Shown: piece by piece, positions 38,390 through 62,200 of the stretch
Layout of the letters: every line of letters begins with the position of its first letter
Position numbering within the stretch: position 1 is the first letter of the stretch
DNA from: Magicicada septendecula
Lineage: Eukaryota; Arthropoda; Insecta; Hemiptera; Cicadidae
Assembly (NCBI GenBank): GCA_034769895.1
Contig: CM068368.1
Span: 339,225,076-339,289,075, forward strand
Direction: 5' to 3'
DNA length: 64,000 nt
Notes under the pieces: generated by a model
The model's database searches: none
The model's input: only the letters and a program-made list of their open reading frames with translations
Told to the model about the DNA's origin: nothing
Made by a program: the position numbers and the translations under genes

Positions 38390-41300
38390 ACGAGTTGACA
38401 ACGCTGGATGGAACACCCCGTCACGTGTCTAGTTGTACGTTTCCTACGTGCTAATTTCTTACGTAATTAGCAGATGAGCTTAAGGAATGCTAAAGGATTT
38501 TCTGTTTGCTAATAATTAAACTAATTAAAAGAAATTCTTAGACTTATTTTTAAAGGCTTTACAACCAGCAAATAAAAATATAGGCACTTTAACTCAACTG
38601 TTAAAAAGATGAGTGTCAGCATAACATCCAGGTATTTTAAGAAATAATATTTCATTTAATTATATACATTTCAGTCAATGGTCAAAAGCTTGTAACACAT
38701 TTAGTTGAATTTACTTGGATGTAGCATTTGTTGATATTCAATTAAATAATTATGCACGAACAATTGATATGTAAAATGAGTTTCTCGTTGTATGATAGAG
38801 TCAAACCGCGGTGTGCGTGCAATTTGTGTACTACTGAAATAACAGATTAAACTGTCAACTATCATTTGTTCCTTAGTGAATTGTGTTAAATATGTCCTTA
38901 TACTTACGATTGATACTGCAGATTTTCTAATCTATTTAAAGAGGCAAAAACAAAATTCTTGATATTTTAAAGTAATTATCACTGCTGTTTTTTGACTTCC
39001 ATATGTACTTCCCTGAGCTGCAGAACTTGCTCACTGCATTGAACAAAAATATTTATTATTAGATAAATTTTATTGTTTTAAACTGAGAGTAAAGTTTATT
39101 GTGCGTATGATTTTCAGAATTAGCAAAGAAACACTACGAGGAGGCGCCCATACGTTTTTAACACGGTTAATGAAGGGTTTGCTCTACTTTAAAAAGGGAA
39201 AAAGAACAAAAAAATTACAGCATCTCAGTCTACTCTACTATTTTTTTGGCAATATAAAATTGTAAAGCAATCATTATTAATTTTTGTAATTATGAATACA
39301 ATAAACACTAAAAATCCTGAAGAGCGCATTTTTTTAGTAAAATTTGTAACCACAATGTATAAATGAGAAATAATTTAGTCATAGCTTTTAAGTTTATGTT
39401 TGTTTCCATAGACACCTATAGACCTGTATCGAACACTTTGCACAAGTATATGTAACTCACAACAATATGTAAAGTTTTCTGTAAACATAGCATACAATTT
39501 AAAAATGTTTAAACTACACTCAGATTCTGTTGAAACTTCTATTTAATTTAATTCCCCGCATGGATTTTTGCGACTTTTCAAAACGTCGGTACAGTTTTTG
39601 TGCACTGTGGCCCCAACATTTTTGAAATTTCCAAACCTGAACAGTATACTCAATATATTCACTATATTCAGAATGTAGTTAAAATTCTTTTAAATTTCTA
39701 CCCCACGTGTTTAAATTTCTGCGATTTAAACAATTTTTTGCCCCCACACTTTTTTGTCTGTACTCGCATGCCAAGTTTTACAAAATTCGGTTGACACATT
39801 CAAAAGTTGCCGTGAGACATACCTCAAGTAGATAGATTACAGCGAATGGCACTACGTTATTCATAGAGTACGATCTTTTGTGGTGTTTTACTATATATAT
39901 ATATACAGATATATATATCGTGCTTACTTAATATCTATATTCATATAATCTGTTTCAAGCTATTTCAACTTGGTCATTTTTATGCAGAAGTTGGCACCCA
40001 AATATCATTGAAGAATAAAATGCTGCAATTTTTTTATTTTGGAAACGTTATTATCAATTGTTATGCTACATTGAAGGAGCGAGTCCAAATAGAGCCTAAT
40101 AGACGTTAAATAACCCTTAAAGTACTTCAAATGATTTCAGATTTGCAAATTACATTTTTTTAAATCCCTTTATAAAAGTGATTTTTTCCAAGCCATGGTG
40201 ACGAGAAAATGATTGAATACAGTTAAATTACTTCATTAACAGTACCTCTTCTCCTGAATCAAGTTCCGGAAGAATTTAAAAAGGAATGAATTAGTTAAAT
40301 AATGTTACTTGATCACTGTCACCATCTAGCGGTGGATGAGAGAATCTATCGTAAGAGTTAAAGTTACAAAACGAGGCCGATTTATACGGCATTGCTGAAT
40401 GCATTGACCTAAAGTCAATTTGGTCATCAATAGTATAATGCATCAAGTATGATATTATTAATATACTAAACATACTTCAGTAATACAGTCGTTGCACTGC
40501 CAATTAAATTTTTTGCAGCACATAACGACTTAAGTAAAATGAAATTAAAACAAAAATTGTCGGTCAAAAATGTGTACGTAGTAACGTAAAACAGCCTTTG
40601 GTAACCTTTTTAGGTCTATAGTGGTCATGTTAGTCTAAACTGGCAATCTTAGTATTCTTACACTTCCTGTGATAAGTGCAGCTATAAATCTAAAAGTTAC
40701 ACGAGACCCGTATATATAAACGTTGCTCAAGACCGACTAGGCAGATCAGAGGACGTGTACTTACCGTCGTATTGAAAACCTGAAGAAGAAAGTTCCATTA
40801 AAAGCAGTTATAAACAGTTGCTTTCCGACTGAGGTCTCAGGCGTGTGGGAAATATAAGGAGAAGCAAGGCTGAAAATGCCTTATGTAACATTATTCAAAC
40901 GTCTATTTGTTTTTCGCATAATCTGTAAAATTATTTTTTTTAGGAAATTGTTTATTTTGTTAAATTAAGATATCTAAGCGTTATTTAACTTAAGGTCTTC
41001 AAGTGATGTTGGGGGTTCTAAGGTATCACGATTGGTTCTGAATCCATCTCGAGGAGACTGATTCCGTACGAATATTGGGTTCTTGGTCCACAACAATAAT
41101 GCTGACTTATCTGGTTCAGTATGTGAGGAAATTACACGGTGTACCTTACCTTACCGAAAATGGTGGAACCTGGTTAATGTTACTAACAACAATATTTTAC
41201 AATAACAAATTATCATATCGCATTGCGATGAAGTATAATAAGTGTCTAGGTAGGACTATAACTTTTATTCAAAATGTTGTTTTGTTTAACTCCAAAAACA

Positions 41301-43735
41301 GAAAACTCTATGCTAGCAGCTAAAACATTTACAATTGTAAAAGACTATACAAGATTTTCCGCAGATTCAATGCGGCAGATGTCCTCCTTTCTTCAGTTTA
41401 ATTATTGCTTCCTTCGTTATTCCACTTGGATGTATGAAGGTTTCAACAGAATATATTTTACTCGCTGATAGCAGCACACTTTTAACTAATAAATAGTATA
41501 TGAATATTGTTAGAGGGACATTATTGTATTGTAGAATATGAATTAACATATGGGCAATGATACCCTTTACAATTTGTATTATTTACTGATACCCAACTTA
41601 CGTTTAGTTAACTAATTCATTTTTAAAAATTCAGTAATCCATTATGCGGTATTCATAATTCACAATAGTAACAAACGAGTCACAGAAATTTCTAAATCGC
41701 AGTCACTAACAACTAAGTACTTAATCGCACGCGCGCGTGCACACACACAGAGTCCATCTTTCTAGTACTGGGTTGCAATGACCACACTAGCACAAAACAA
41801 CGTCGGCCAGTGGCATACCTGCTTTTTGGGCACTCGAGTTTATTAATCACGTATTAAAATAATCACATATTATCAATCGCGTATTTCGATGTTGTTTTAT
41901 ATACAACGAATCTTTCCGTCTACGATTGTTACATTCTTGTAACGTACATTAGCCCCAGTGCTGCGATTTTGTTGTAACTTATAACGTTACACATAGAATA
42001 CGATATCTTTGGTTCTGCACATTCCTATCTTCTTCGGACAACCAGGCAAACACTTTTAGTACATATCCTAGACGATGCTTCATCTATTTTTGCAATAATC
42101 GATTCAACTCCGTCACAAAGATGCCAGTTGATTCCAGGCCAACTCTTAAAATTACGTTTTGTTCCTTATTTGTATTTTTGGTTTAACAAAGATGCCCTTA
42201 GCCTTTTCCGCAGTTTTTAGCCTTTCCTTTAGTCTTTATAAGTTTATTTATGAATATGTGAAGTTTGAGATTCTATAGAGTGTGATAACACCTGAGCTGC
42301 TGATATGAAACTGTTGATCATAAAATGGTAATCGGTCAATGGGTAGAAACAACTTGCGGGTGTTCCTTACCTTTATAAGGTTTTCCGTATTATACATGTA
42401 TACTATGATATTATGTACAGTATCATAATAAACAACTGAAGGTGACTATAATTCATAGTTGTTATCCGAAGTTCCATAGTGACTAGCGCGAAACAGTCAA
42501 ACACGACGGAAATTAACCCTTACTTTACTTTCATATCTAGTAACCGTATCATCACTTTAGAAATTAACAAAAATTCAGAGGCTTACTAATATGTCGTAAA
42601 TGAAGACGTGTATCTGGTTGGTTGAGAAAATAATCTTTAATCAGTCGATCGGCAAGTTACATCGTGGCGTGCAGGACTTCCGATGCTGCTGGGATTCGCA
42701 ATTCTGCGGTTGCCAATATGGCCACTTACCGTAAAGTTCTGTATGCAGGACACGCTTTTGACTGTAAACACTATAAATGAGTGGAATTTTGAAGAAAAAT
42801 GTCTGACTGTGGTTGAGGATTACCTGAACCTTGTCACTGCCCGACTTGAATATCCGATGTATAAAGAAAGATGTATATAAGAGCATTCGTGTATAAAGAA
42901 AATAACGTGTATACTTTTAAATAAAATGGAAATATAGTTCCCATGCAGGTTTCAAAAATTTATGATATAGTTAGAAGAAAAATTATTATTTTACAAGAAA
43001 GGAGATAATTCTTACTGCCTCTGTATAGATAACCCGAGTAAATTTCTGTTCTCTCAGTTTTCAAAATATGAACATGAAAAAATATCTGTAGGCTTTAATA
43101 AAGCCAATGACTTGAGTACCCACCTTGAGATCTGTAGAACTCACGAACCGGTTAAACCGGTAATGCCTAAACCGGGCGGCAACCGGTAATGCCTAGCCAC
43201 GCAGCTAATGCCTGGGCCAAAAAGCGACGTAATTTTTATGTTCAAAAAGTCACATAATAAAGGGAGCACCATTATGCTCCACAAACACAACACAACACAA
43301 AATCTACGTGGACTTCTATATGGAGAGCGCACTTTAAAAGATTGATACGTGCGCCAATGATTTTACCATATGGAAGGAAAACGATTTTTTTATTTGACTT
43401 TGGAGGAGCTCTGGATCAGACGGAGTAAAGAATGTCTGTTTACAGAGAGAACAAAGCGTTTCCTGATCGTTGTTCTCGACATTCATACTTATCTCGAAAG
43501 TGGCTAAGAAAACGGTGATTATGATACTGAATTGGGCAGAGATCTCAAACTCGTCATACTTCTGAACTCACCGACTACTTTGATGTCGCACACGTTTAAA
43601 GTTTTCGAACATCTGTTGCAGCGGCATGTATTAGAACACCTCTTGAAACTGGAAATTTTGGTCTTCGAGGAGAAAACATTTCGGGTCAGGTAATTTTAAA
43701 TTTGATGAGCTTCTCCAGTCTATCAACGAGGGCGC
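38390..43735. other. No gene recognised
   Basis: About 5.3 kb, including (AT)n near 39893-39918, a (CG)/(CA) run near 41729-41749, and a GC-rich patch at 43150-43215 with iterated CCGGTAATGCCTA. No coding exon could be supported. Confidence 0.45.
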
Positions 43736-43821
43736 GTGATCATTGTCTTATTTTCATATGTGGAAAAACACAATTATCACAAAATTTAGTCTTTGTATAT
43801 ATATTTTTTCGCGGATGATTG

Positions 43822-44626
43822 TAATCTGTGTTTCCGCGCTACTATTCGTATTCGTTCGCCGGTGTTATGATCAGTGTTCCCACGCAACAGTTCGTATTCG
43901 TTCGCCGGTGTTGTGTTCTGAGTTCCCGCGCTACTGTTCGTATTCGTTCGCCGGTGTTGTGATCTGTGTTCCCACGCGACAGTTCGTATTCGTTCGCCGG
44001 TGTTGTGATCTGTTTTCCCGCGCTACTGTTCGTATTCGTTCGCCGGTGTTGTGTTCTGTGTTCCCACGCAACTGTTCGTATTCGTTCGCCGGTGTTGTGA
44101 TCTGTGTTTCCGCGCAACTGTTCGTATTCGTTCGCCGGTGTTGTGATCTGTGTTCCCGCGCTACTCTTCGTATTCGTTCGCCGGTATTGTGTTCTGTGTT
44201 CCCATGCAACTGTTCGTATTCGTTCGCCGGTGTTGTGATCTGTGTTCCCACGCGACAGTTCGTATTCGTTCGCCGGTGTTGTGATCTGTGTTCCCGCGCT
44301 ACTGTTCGTATTCGTTCGCCGGTGTTGTGTTCTGTGTTCCCACGCAACTGTTCTTATTCGTTCGTCGGTGTTGTGATCTGTGTTCCCGCGCGGCTGTTCG
44401 TATTCGTTCGTCGGTGTTTTGATCTGTTTTCCCCCGCTACTGTCCTTATTCGTTCGCCGGCGTTGTGATCTGTGTTCCCGCGAGACTGTTCGTATTCATA
44501 CCCCGGTGTTGTGATCTGTGTTTCCGCGCTACTGTTCGTATTCGTTCGCCGGTGTTGTGATCTGTGTTCCCGCGCTACTATTCGTATTCGTTCGCCGGTG
44601 TTGTAATCTGAGTTCCCGCGCAACTG
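43822..44626. repeat. GC-rich minisatellite, 46-bp period, about 17 copies
   Basis: The unit contains TTCGTATTCGTTCGCCGGTG, TTGTGATCTGTGTTCCC and GCGCTACTG. Units differ by scattered substitutions such as CGCTAC/CGCAAC/CGCGAC. Because 46 is not a multiple of three and no unit frame has a stop, the array is open in several frames on both strands, giving a 241-codon frame on the plus strand. These are not genes. Confidence 0.96.
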
Positions 44627-44739
44627 AAGATGTCCGTCGTCGGTATAGACGAAATAGCTGGAGATAAAATGAACAACGTAGACCACAGCCTAGACCACAA
44701 CGTAGACCACAGCCTAACAACCCAGAAAATTGTGGTGAT

Positions 44740-46320
44740 GTAAACACCGCCCGTAAAAGCTTACGTTCATTTGTCAAACTTAGAATTGTTTTTATCGCGG
44801 TAACTTTCTACATTAGCTCAGAAGAATTCTTCATTCGGATTCTTATGTAGACATGACCATGCGCTTTATAAAGTACATTGTTTACCAACTCAAGATAAAC
44901 AGATAAGGGTTTGTTTTAAAAATAAGTTTTCTCTCTAAATTGGAATCCTGTCAATTCCCGTGTTTATCTTATTAATTTTTACTGATATTTCCCTACTGTG
45001 TGTGTGGGTTTGTGTGCGCGCGCGCGCGTATTTCTCTTTATCTCTAATTATAAGCGGAACTCTAATCTATTCATTTAAGTATCTGTCTGTGTAGTTTTAT
45101 ACTTGAATATTCCTCGTTGGCAATTTCTTCTAAAGTGGCATACTGTTTCTACTTAATTGCATATTTTTTTTTAAACAAAGCTCTATAGGTCATTCAAAGC
45201 TTTATGTTAAAAAAAATTAGTTTAAAATAATAAGGATGTTAACATACTTCGATGTGTATCATATTTAATTAGAGTTTGCAGTTAGGGGAAGAGCTGTACA
45301 TTAATTCAATTATGATACAAGCTGATTAAATTTACTGTCCTCCCACTCCACAAACATAATAATACACAAACGCACTCAGTCCACTCAACCACGCCCCTAC
45401 ATTGCTTCCACTAATGTCCTTTACATTAACCTTACCAGAGTAACAGGTTACACGCCTGCGTAAACAAAGGAAACTTACTGTATATAAAACGTGTCAAGGA
45501 CTGTAACATCATCATAACAAAAGACAAATAATTGTGCTTTAACAGTCAGACTCATAAAATTTCATGAAGGCTTTAATGATATGTTTTATTGAATCAGTTA
45601 CAATCATATAAAATAAAATGCAAAATTATAGTTACTTGACTGTCTATGGTATGAGAATGAGTATTGTATTTTCTTTGGTTTCAGCGATGGTCCAGAATAA
45701 GTTATTGTTATGAAACGATATTTCTGTGTGGGCAGAATAAGACATGTTATCAATATTGAATTTAATAATCCCACATTTGTGCACAGATATCTGTAAGAGT
45801 AGAAATTTCATTCATTCTTTACGCCAAAAACAATTGTCGAGTTAATTTTGCTCACGTGTCGTCCATTTATTTACCAAAAAGACACAAATAAAGAGTATTA
45901 TGTATGTTTATTGTAACGTTATGTGTACATTACTGATGTGTCTTTATTGATAAGGATAACGTACTGACCAGGCTCACAAAAATTACCAGAATGGGAAAGT
46001 AATGTAACACTTGGATATTATTACTGACACAGCGGCGAAAGTAAGCTCCTGAATTCTACTGACTTTTCAGACGAGTTCATTTTGTTTCCTTTTACATTAG
46101 TCTTGATAAACGATTGCTCTTCTTCAGAAATACTGCATACTCATGTCATTTTGTCCCTGCTACAAATTTTACAACTAATAAACGAGTTAGATTAGTGTAT
46201 TAATGAACTGAAATCGCTTAAATATGGTTTGTATTGACTTATTTCTAAGCTCTTTTGAAAAAATTGATCTCTTGAAAGGCAAAATAAAGAAATAAAAATC
46301 TGTATACACACCCATTTTTT
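44740..46320. other. No gene recognised
   Basis: A (TG)n(CG)n run lies near 45000-45029; otherwise AT-rich DNA downstream of the obst-A-like gene. A (TG)n plus G-run follows at 46327-46351. Confidence 0.5.
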
Positions 46321-46882
46321 CTTTATTTGTGTGTGTGTGTGGGGGGGGGGTAGGCGTGCATATATTACATATGCACATGTATGTATGTGAATATGTACAG
46401 TATATATGACTGTATAGTTTCCTATACATATACATACAGCTTACTTAAATAATAGTAAAAATAAATTATAGTTTACAATATAAAACAGGATGTGGGTATA
46501 TACTGTGTTTTAAAAAACTGTTATTTGCTTAACAGTTATCAATATGTAAACAAAAACGGAAACTGTTTCTTAAAAAAACAGATTTCATTTAATTATTAAT
46601 AACAATAATTGTAATAGTATTTGTGAGTGTAGTATATTTATAATTACAAAAACACTGACACTCATCCTACATTCTCAAGTCACATTCTCTCACATATAAA
46701 ATTTCTTAGTACTGTTCACTTCAGACCTGTACGTACAGATAATTATCATTGTAACTAATTATTTCACACTCAGTTGTGCTGATTCAATATTTCCTAGTCC
46801 TCTTTGAGCTGACACTGTGTATTACAACATACAACATCCTCACATACAATCGTTTTGTACTTGACATGGATTACGCTTGAGA

Positions 46883-57258
<10,376 letters not shown>

Positions 57259-57350
57259 CTGTGAAACAATAAGATCTTGTAATTACGTATGTGTAAATTG
57301 GTTTAAGGAGAAAGACCATGACTAAGATGAGAGCAAAAGACAACTCTTTT

Positions 57351-57610
57351 CAGTGGTGTAGCCAAGGAGGTTAATGGAATATTACAACCCACTGATTAGG
57401 TTGCTGGTGCACTCTTGTAGGTAGGTAATAGGCGCCATATATATATAGTACCATCTCTCTAGTGGTCTGAATATAACATACACAGTAGGGTGTAGCAGGC
57501 GAATCTCCTACTGCCATCAACGCTTCTCTTCTCTTTATCATCAATCATCCCCCATCCCGGACAAAACTTCAGTCAACAACCCCCGTGGAAAAATCCCTAG
57601 TACGCCATTG
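57351..57610. mobile_element. hAT-type MITE, 260 bp
   Basis: Both sides carry the identical 8-base direct repeat ACTCTTTT (57343-57350 and 57611-57618). The ends are imperfect inverted repeats: CAGTGGTGTAGCC on the left against CAATGGCGTAC on the right in reverse complement, both starting CA as hAT ends do. No transposase is present, so it is non-autonomous. It lies just outside the first CBM14 exon, presumably in the first intron. Confidence 0.75.
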
Positions 57611-58793
57611 ACTCTTTTTGTGTCTGAAAACACAATAACACTTGCTCGTGCCGGCACAGTGAAGTAGTTTATGTTCACTATTTCTCAGATGAAACAGACT
57701 TCATTTCCTGGGCGTTGAATAGATAATCTCGTTCCCTTACTGTATAACAAATTTCAAAAACCTTAGTGTATTGTCATAAGTAAGTAAAGTACAAAAATAT
57801 TTGTCTTGCCTTAAAATATTTAATTTATTTTATACATAAAATTCTAAGTTTTAATAGAACCTTTGTTATTTTGTTTTATTGACTATTTCCTCTAAGGGTT
57901 TCTTTCCTTCAGTTATGACAAATGTCTATTCTTCCAGGCCCCGTTGTCAGCTCTTTCTCAACATTAGGCTATTTACCCATGTTTATTGTTTCGGGAGTAG
58001 CCTGTTTCTTGACCGTATCTTTCAGTGTAACAGTGGATGATGTTTCCAACCATCTTTCTTCTAGCAGTCTTACACCATGCTCACTTAATGTCACAGTGTA
58101 ATTTTGTTGGATTTTATATCTTAATGAAATATTTAATTCTTAAAATTCCCCGTATTAAGTATATACGAAATGATTACTATTAAAAATTATGTTACTCGTT
58201 ATTGTTACATTTACAGTTACATTTTGAGTTGTCGGGTAAGCAGAGTAGACAAAGGTTTTAGACATCCTTCAAATGAAATGACACCTTCAATTATTTTAAT
58301 TTATTTTATGTAATTGATGATGATGCATTAAAATATAGGATGACATGTTTGTCTGCTGCTGGTTAAACTGTATTTATTAAGATGTGATTAACAGTGTGAT
58401 AAAAAAAGAACGACAAATGTTAAGCTCTTTACACAATGTACTGACAACAATACGTAAAAGCGTCTTTGTCCACATGCAAATGGGAATTCTTGTATTTAAT
58501 TATATCAGGAAGTTAAGAGCTACATGCATGCCAAGGATCCTGTATGCCCTTGTGTCAACAATAGGCATACACAACACAACTTGGGGAGGAAGTGGTTACA
58601 ACTGCTTCTAGCGGAAAACGTAAAATGTTAACGTCAAACGACGTGAAGTAATTTTGTTCTCAACGATTATATATAATGAATAACTTGCTCGTTATAATGG
58701 ATAATATAACGGAACATATAAGGGATAAATGTTAGTTATTTAAGTTACACAGTAAAGACAAATAAAGCATTTTAGTAGACAGAATTAGATTAC

Positions 58794-58857
58794 CGGTACT
58801 GATTAATATTATTAATATCAGCGGTGTTAACATATCACAATAACAAATTACCAACAT
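58794..58857 (-). CDS. Candidate signal-peptide exon of the obst-A-like gene
   Basis: A 64-nt stretch starts with ATG in a GCCATG context, encodes a mostly hydrophobic 21-residue run (MLVICYCDMLTPLILIILIST) and ends at CCG|GTAATC in phase 1. That is the phase required by the exon at 57258, and the join would give STG-TVHGQQ. Against it: the donor lacks G at +5, there is no basic residue near the N-terminus, an Asp sits at position 8, and AT-rich DNA produces Leu/Ile runs by chance. The true first exon may lie beyond the window. Confidence 0.22.
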
Positions 58858-59247
58858 GGCAGCTGTTCTAGAGCGGTTTTTTGACATAATAGCTTGATTT
58901 TAGTATAAAAGACAAGTTTTGTTTGCGTCTGTAAATATGATTTAACTAATAGAAGAAATTATTACCAGCCTTACATATAAATTCGTTTCTACCTTAAATA
59001 ATCGTAAATCGGATTCTTCAGAGTCTAGGAGAGGTACACTTCCATAAAATACGTAGATGTTGGGGGACATAGCTTTGTAACTGGATTAGTGTAACTGAAA
59101 TAACTGAAAATATAACTGGATTAATAGGGCAGTCAGCCTACAGTCATTTCAAGCTACTGAAATTCTAGTCTGGAGATATGCTGACACCTTAAACTTGTAG
59201 TGATTCCCAACCACTTAAGTAGAAATAGGAAACTTTAATGCTTGAAT

Positions 59248-59248
<1 letters not shown>

Positions 59249-59281
<33 letters not shown>
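59249..59281. repeat. (AAT)n microsatellite
   Basis: About eleven AAT units in non-coding DNA. Confidence 0.95.
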
Positions 59282-62200
59282 GATAAATGGCTTCTTTTGT
59301 ACCATAAAATAACTAAGGGGTAAGAGTAGACTGCCTTAAGTGAACCGTTTAGTTTACAAGAAAGATAGTGTGGCAAATATCCCATTATAACCACAAGATG
59401 TTTCCCTAAATACTCAATTTCTCTTGCGAAATTGACCTGGGGACTGAAAAATGCATCATGGTTTTGTGGTGTCGTGCGTTCAGGTAGATTTTAATTAAAC
59501 CTCAAGTACGAAGATTAGATTATTTAATACAAAAATATTTGGGATTTAGTCCCAGTTATTATTTTCTACGTTTCGTTCCTACTAGTTTCTAAAAAAATTC
59601 AGAATATAAGTAATGTAATAAAGTAACGCAGCGCTACAAGTATGAAGAGAGTTCGTTACTATTACCTTTCACACAAAGCTAATGACAGATGATAAAAGTG
59701 CAATCAGAAGACATATGGGTAAAACTAGTTATGTGTAAACAGATAAGTTATGTATTGGATCGTGCGATTTTGAACTATAGCCCTGGTGACATTTATGTCT
59801 TTTCTTTGACAATTATGCGTGTGCAAAATGTTTATTTAGAATTATTCGGCCTGTGAGTAATCTTTGTTTGAATGTAGATTTTAACAAATTAAGGATAAAG
59901 TATTCAGAAATATCATTCCAGCAACACAGAAAGTGAAAGTAGAGCGTAAGAGAAAGAAAATGTCTGTCATCGTATAAAATGTCTTGTAAGTCAGCTGAGT
60001 GAACAGCTGCAAAGGTAAGTTACACAACATGGTTAAGTTGACTAAAAGTTTTAAGAACAACTCTATGATTGTCAGATAAGATGGGATGTGAGTTACCCAC
60101 AGAAAGTGTAATAAATGAAAAGAATCTCCTAAGGTAAGCTGGGTAATGACCTTGTTACGGGGTCATGGGGAGTCAGTGCGTTACAGTAAAGTAGTGTTTT
60201 TGCAGCGTTTCGGCAATACAGGCGTATAAAAACTAATACTGGGTTATGGATCATGGCATTTGTTGACTAAAAATCCGCTAAACGTTTCGGCGACTGCCGC
60301 GGTAGCCATCTTCTGTAGCCTGAAGTAGCCTGTAACTGTCATCTTCAGTTACAAAAATACTGGTTTTTGCATCCGAACGATTAGATAAACAAATTAATCC
60401 TCTTCATTACATAGGACTGAAGTTGAGAACAGAGAACCGCCGAAAGATTCAGCAGGATTTAATCGACTATCGATTACTGCTATAGTCCGTAAAATGATAA
60501 ACATTATTTTAAGTAATAAATAGAATTTATGAGGCAAAAGATATATAAAAAGAAAGGAAAATGCATACAGGAGTGAAGGTAAATTCACTTATTGAGAATG
60601 AATTGAAATAAATAATAAATGAGGAAAGCAAGTAGGCAATGTAAAGGAGAATGACACCATTTTCCATCATTGACGTACGCTAAGAGAGAGGACGATGGAA
60701 GGAGCATATGTGCTTGTGTATAAGAGAGAGAATGAGATGAACAGCGTAAGGTACACAAAACGTACCATGTCTATATTATTTTTGATACAATACAGGTGAG
60801 ACCTACAATGTAGCTCCGTCCATCTAAAGGAATTGCTGCGCTCACCTTTTGTGGCAAAAGAATTTTCTTTCATACAGAGGAAAAGATTATGCAGGAGTCT
60901 GCGCTGATGAATTTTAACTTTTAATACGTTGACGCTTCGACCTATTGAATAGTCAGCTGTATCCGTGAAGGTTTTGTGAGGAACGATGATGAATGGAACG
61001 CGCGATTCCCTTTCTCCTTCAATTGTCGGTCACATAATAGTGAATGTGTGTAGGGGTGCAGCATAATGGTCAGCAGGAGTTCACAGTGTAGTCTAGCGCG
61101 AGCCATACACTGATAGTCGCGAGGTGAACCTTTGACGGGAAACTCACTTAGTGGGCACGATACGACACATTCAATTAGTGAAGTTATACATCATTATTAT
61201 TTTGCAAACTTTCATAAGCTTTACGAAATGCTAATACCAGAATAAACTATTGCCAAGCACGTGAAGTACAAGCTCCTCTGAAGAATGATAAGCATTCATT
61301 GTCTGCCTGTTCTTTACCTTTCAAATCATATTTTCAAAATGCATTTGGTTTTCGTCTGTAACTTTCCGACTAGCTGCAAAACAGTTTCTTTAAAACTGAA
61401 ATAAAATTATTTACTTGTAAAACTTTGACTTGGAAAATAAAGTACAATGAAGATTGTACAATGAAAATCATAAAGAGTAAGCTTTTAATTCATTAACACG
61501 ACTTACCATCATTATAATGTCACTGATAAAATTATGCTTAACAGTCTCGATTTAAGATGTAGGCGATATGCCTACATAAGCCTGCAAGTCTAGTGCATCA
61601 GTTTTCTCTGTGGCATGTTTTGTATATAATGACGCTGCTACGTATATTGTATTTGATTCTTCTACAACATAGAAAGTGGGCAGTAGACACCCAACAGACA
61701 GCCGGTATGTGAAAAACTCTGTACTCACAATCCCGATTCACTTTCTAACACTTCGCAATAACTTACTTTTTTCAAACACGGGAAAATTAATTATTCTTCT
61801 ATTGATACACCATAAGCAGTGAGTGGAAGAAGTAAACTATTCGGCCACATTACATAGGAATAAACTATTAGAAATGAACGTTACATTCTTCTGTTCTTAT
61901 TAAAATACGTCCAATTGAGAATGCAATAATTCTTTTTGAGAGATTCCGTAACGCAGTATATGTATAAGCATTTGTCATTAACACGTTTCTTAGTCTGTTG
62001 TAGTTTTAGACAAATAAAGATTACCGCACGCAATACATTGACAATTGAATGTTAAATATAGAAAATTCAAAAGAAATAATGTGTTAAATAGAGAATAATT
62101 TTGTTTATTTTTTATTTTTATTAATTAAATGGTATAAATTATTTGAAAAGATAATGATTATTATCAAAATGAATAAATAATAGAATTCAAACACTGTAAA

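Noticed and set aside
43743..44468. 241-codon plus-strand open frame
   Set aside because: It is the 46-bp minisatellite read through three frames; no start context, domain or composition of a real protein.
57259..57343. Unspliced N-terminal extension of the first CBM14 exon
   Set aside because: The open extension needs a non-ATG start or gives a poor signal sequence, while TTGTTTCACAG is a strong acceptor.
60848..60873. ATG frame ending AAAG|GTGAGC as the first obst-A exon
   Set aside because: Phase and donor fit, but MKENSFATK and the frame upstream contain no signal peptide, which a secreted chitin-binding protein needs.
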